Assembly: GCA_965651255.1 (NCBI GenBank)
Contig: CBFGRU010000042.1
Span: forward strand, 1 to 16,145
Direction of reading: 5' to 3'
Origin: CBFGRU01 sp965651255
GTDB lineage: Bacteria > Planctomycetota > Phycisphaerae > Phycisphaerales > SM1A02
Length of the DNA stretch: 16,145 nt
The position numbers were made by a program, and so were the translations under genes. Shown here one piece after another: positions 14,744 to 16,145 of the stretch. The notes below the pieces were generated by a model. That model was not told the DNA's origin. It did not search any database and saw only the letters and a list, made by a program, of their open reading frames with translations. Position 1 is the first letter of the stretch, and every line of letters starts with the position of its first letter.

Positions 14744-15426
14744 GACACGGCTCCCTGGTCATTGACCGGCGGCTGTCCGGAAGCGTCGAGCACCGCGTTG
14801 AACACATTCGAGTAGGTGCCGCAGCGACAGAGGTTTCCGCTCAGGCCGTGTTTGATCTCTGCGAGCGACGGTTTGGCATTCTTCTGAAGCAGCGCGGTAC
14901 ACGCGACCACCAGACCCGGCGTGCAGAACCCGCATTGCAGCGCATCGTGCTTGACGAAGGCGCGCTGCACTGGTGTCAACTCACCGTTCCGGGCGAGCCC
15001 CTCGACGGTCGTGACCTCGGCGCCTTCGGCATCCACCGCCAGCATCATGCAGCTTGCGATCAATTCACCATCGACGAGTACGCTGCACCCGCCGCATGAG
15101 CCGCGATCGCAGACTTCTTTCGACCCGGTGAGGTTCAGGTGCATGCGCAACGTGTCGAGCAAGGTTGTTGATGGCTCGATGTCGCTGCTCATCGCTTCAC
15201 CGTTGATGCGGAGTGTGACGCTGATTTCACCGGGGCCGCGAACGGTGCTGGCATCCTGTGCGGTTGCCTTCGTGTTTGCCAGAGCGCGCCTCGCCGGGAC
15301 TGTGACGGCACTGGCCGCGGCAGAAATCCCCAGCGTCTGCATGAACATTCGGCGGGAGAAATCGGCACCATTCGGCGGTGGATCTTCGGAAGTCCGATCA
15401 CGAGGGTCGGGTGTCTGATGAGCCAT
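14740..15426 (-). CDS. paoA: Molybdenum hydroxylase 2Fe-2S subunit with Tat signal, PaoA (YagT)-like
   Basis: This 228-residue subunit passes electrons through two 2Fe-2S clusters. The plant-type cluster uses Cys106, Cys111, Cys114 and Cys126 (CDRGSCGGC...C). The helical-domain cluster uses Cys165, Cys168, Cys200 and Cys202 (CGFC, CRC). Residues 24-28 read SRRMF, a twin-arginine motif, followed by a hydrophobic stretch (LGISAAASAVTV) and a likely cleavage after ARRALA near residue 50. The folded heterotrimer is therefore probably exported to the periplasm by Tat, as shown for E. coli PaoABC. The ATG at 15426 has GGGAG 6 nt upstream; an upstream start at 15471 would add 15 residues with no ribosome site. 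First gene of the operon, so its promoter should lie in the 179-bp gap after mutT. Confidence 0.95.
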   Translation of the reverse strand: MAHQTPDPRDRTSEDPPPNGADFSRRMFMQTLGISAAASAVTVPARRALANTKATAQDASTVRGPGEISVTLRINGEAMSSDIEPSTTLLDTLRMHLNLTGSKEVCDRGSCGGCSVLVDGELIASCMMLAVDAEGAEVTTVEGLARNGELTPVQRAFVKHDALQCGFCTPGLVVACTALLQKNAKPSLAEIKHGLSGNLCRCGTYSNVFNAVLDASGQPPVNDQGAVS

Positions 15427-15605
15427 GCGAGTCTCCCTTTCATGCCGGCGCGAGTGCGGGTGGCTGCGCAATCGCCACCGCGGACCGGCCGCGCCGAGGT
15501 CATGGAGCGGTTCCGAACGTCTCCATCCGGTTCTTCAGCGAGACTATCGGACGGTTGCGGGACTGCAAGGCCTGTTCAGCCGGTTCTCGCAATTGTGACG
15601 TGGTC

Positions 15606-16040
15606 TCAACGGCTCAGTTCATCAATGCTCAACCGCTCGAGAATGGCCTTTGTGATCGGTTCATTCGCGGGCGGAAAGGAATGCGTCGCGAGTTCGGGAG
15701 CGGGAATCCAGATGCCGGTGTGATTGGTTCCATCGAAGAATCGTGGCAGTCGCATGAGGTAAACATGCAGCCGCACGATGCGATCCGGATATGAATGCTC
15801 GACAATGAGCAATCGTTCGGCCGGGACGAGTTTCGCAGGGACATCAAGGCCGGTTTCTTCTGCCAATTCTCGACGTGCGGCATCCTCCGGGGTTTCGTCG
15901 CACTTGACTTTCCCGCCGGGGAACTCCCAGTAGCCAGCGAGGTGCGACCCTGCTGGTCGACGGGAAATCAACACCTCTGGCCCATTCGGTCCGGTTCTCC
16001 AGACCGCGGCGAGCCCGATTTGATGGAACTCTGGCTTCAC
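15606..16040 (-). CDS. mutT: MutT-type NUDIX hydrolase
   Basis: NUDIX hydrolases split nucleoside diphosphates linked to another group; MutT itself clears 8-oxo-dGTP. The 144-residue protein has a perfect NUDIX box: Gly43, Glu49, Arg57-Glu58-Leu59, Glu61-Glu62 and Gly64-Leu65, matching the Gx5Ex7REUxEExGU consensus. The preceding HLAGYWEFPGGKV is characteristic of the MutT branch. The substrate is inferred, not proven. I chose the GTG at 16040 because the protein then begins close to the first beta strand (FHQIGLAAVW). A TTG at 16088 would add 16 residues and has no better ribosome site, so the start is uncertain. It precedes the hydroxylase operon on the same strand with a 179-bp gap, in which I see no terminator. 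Confidence 0.88.
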   Translation of the reverse strand: MKPEFHQIGLAAVWRTGPNGPEVLISRRPAGSHLAGYWEFPGGKVKCDETPEDAARRELAEETGLDVPAKLVPAERLLIVEHSYPDRIVRLHVYLMRLPRFFDGTNHTGIWIPAPELATHSFPPANEPITKAILERLSIDELSR

Positions 16041-16104
16041 TCGGAGATACCCGCATGATCGAAGCAGATCGGTGCAGTTTGACGACAAAATAACGCAAAT
16101 TCTT

Positions 16105-16130
16105 TATTCATAATGAGTTATGAATATTCA
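16105..16130. promoter_or_regulatory. Overlapping inverted repeats with TGAATA half-sites upstream of mutT
   Basis: TATTCATAA (16105-16113) and TTATGAATA (16118-16126) form a perfect 9-bp inverted repeat with a TGAG spacer. The right arm overlaps a second palindrome, TGAATATTCA (16121-16130), so the half-site TGAATA occurs three times. The stretch is strikingly AT-rich for this window and lies 65-90 bases before the chosen mutT start, where a promoter or operator is expected. The binding protein is unknown. Confidence 0.45.
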
Positions 16131-16145
16131 CAGAAGTCCGATTTC

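Noticed and set aside
15378..15794. Plus-strand open frame of 138 residues over the paoA-mutT gap
   Set aside because: It covers the start of paoA and the end of mutT on the opposite strand, has no ribosome site I can see and no domain pattern.

Overview
The window is GC-rich and gene-dense, and it reads as bacterial chromosome, most likely from the Planctomycetota (perhaps Phycisphaerae-like). The clue is a set of membrane proteins that begin with a CxxC-G-Y-D-L...CPxC zinc ribbon, a type I associate with that phylum. This is inference from protein style; no rRNA or other phylogenetic marker is present. I see no tRNA, rRNA, CRISPR, insertion sequence or phage gene.

Layout. (1) Positions 3-116 hold the Pro/Gly-rich tail of a gene that begins outside the window, followed by a strong terminator. 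(2) Positions 365-5348, plus strand: fatty-acid synthesis genes fabG-acpP-fabF, then an orphan FliN-type SpoA protein, then a cytoplasmic family-15 glycoside hydrolase. (3) Positions 5336-7937, minus strand: three tandem paralogous membrane proteins, each with an N-terminal C-x2-C-x21-C-x2-C zinc ribbon and about four membrane segments. The last one overlaps the glycosidase gene tail to tail. (4) Positions 8092-9147, plus strand: moaA, the first step of molybdenum cofactor synthesis. (5) Positions 9148-9794: 647 bases with no credible gene, dense in hairpins, with a minus-strand terminator at the moaA-proximal end. (6) Positions 9795-15426, minus strand: a tightly overlapping operon for a periplasmic PaoABC-type molybdenum hydroxylase. 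It holds the Tat-exported 2Fe-2S subunit, the Moco subunit, the FAD/4Fe-4S subunit, an unrecognised 76-residue four-cysteine protein, an XdhC maturation factor and a MocA cytidylyltransferase. (7) Positions 15606-16040, minus strand: a MutT-type NUDIX hydrolase, preceded by an AT-rich stretch with repeated TGAATA half-sites.

How the genes fit together. MoaA starts pterin synthesis, MocA would make the cytosine dinucleotide form of the cofactor, XdhC would sulfurate and insert it, and the three structural subunits would assemble in the cytoplasm and be exported on the single Tat signal of the iron-sulfur subunit. The small four-cysteine protein sits between the structural and maturation genes with ATGA overlaps on both sides, so it is probably part of the same process. 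The most novel-looking items are this small protein, the zinc-ribbon membrane trio, and the structured non-coding stretch between moaA and mocA.
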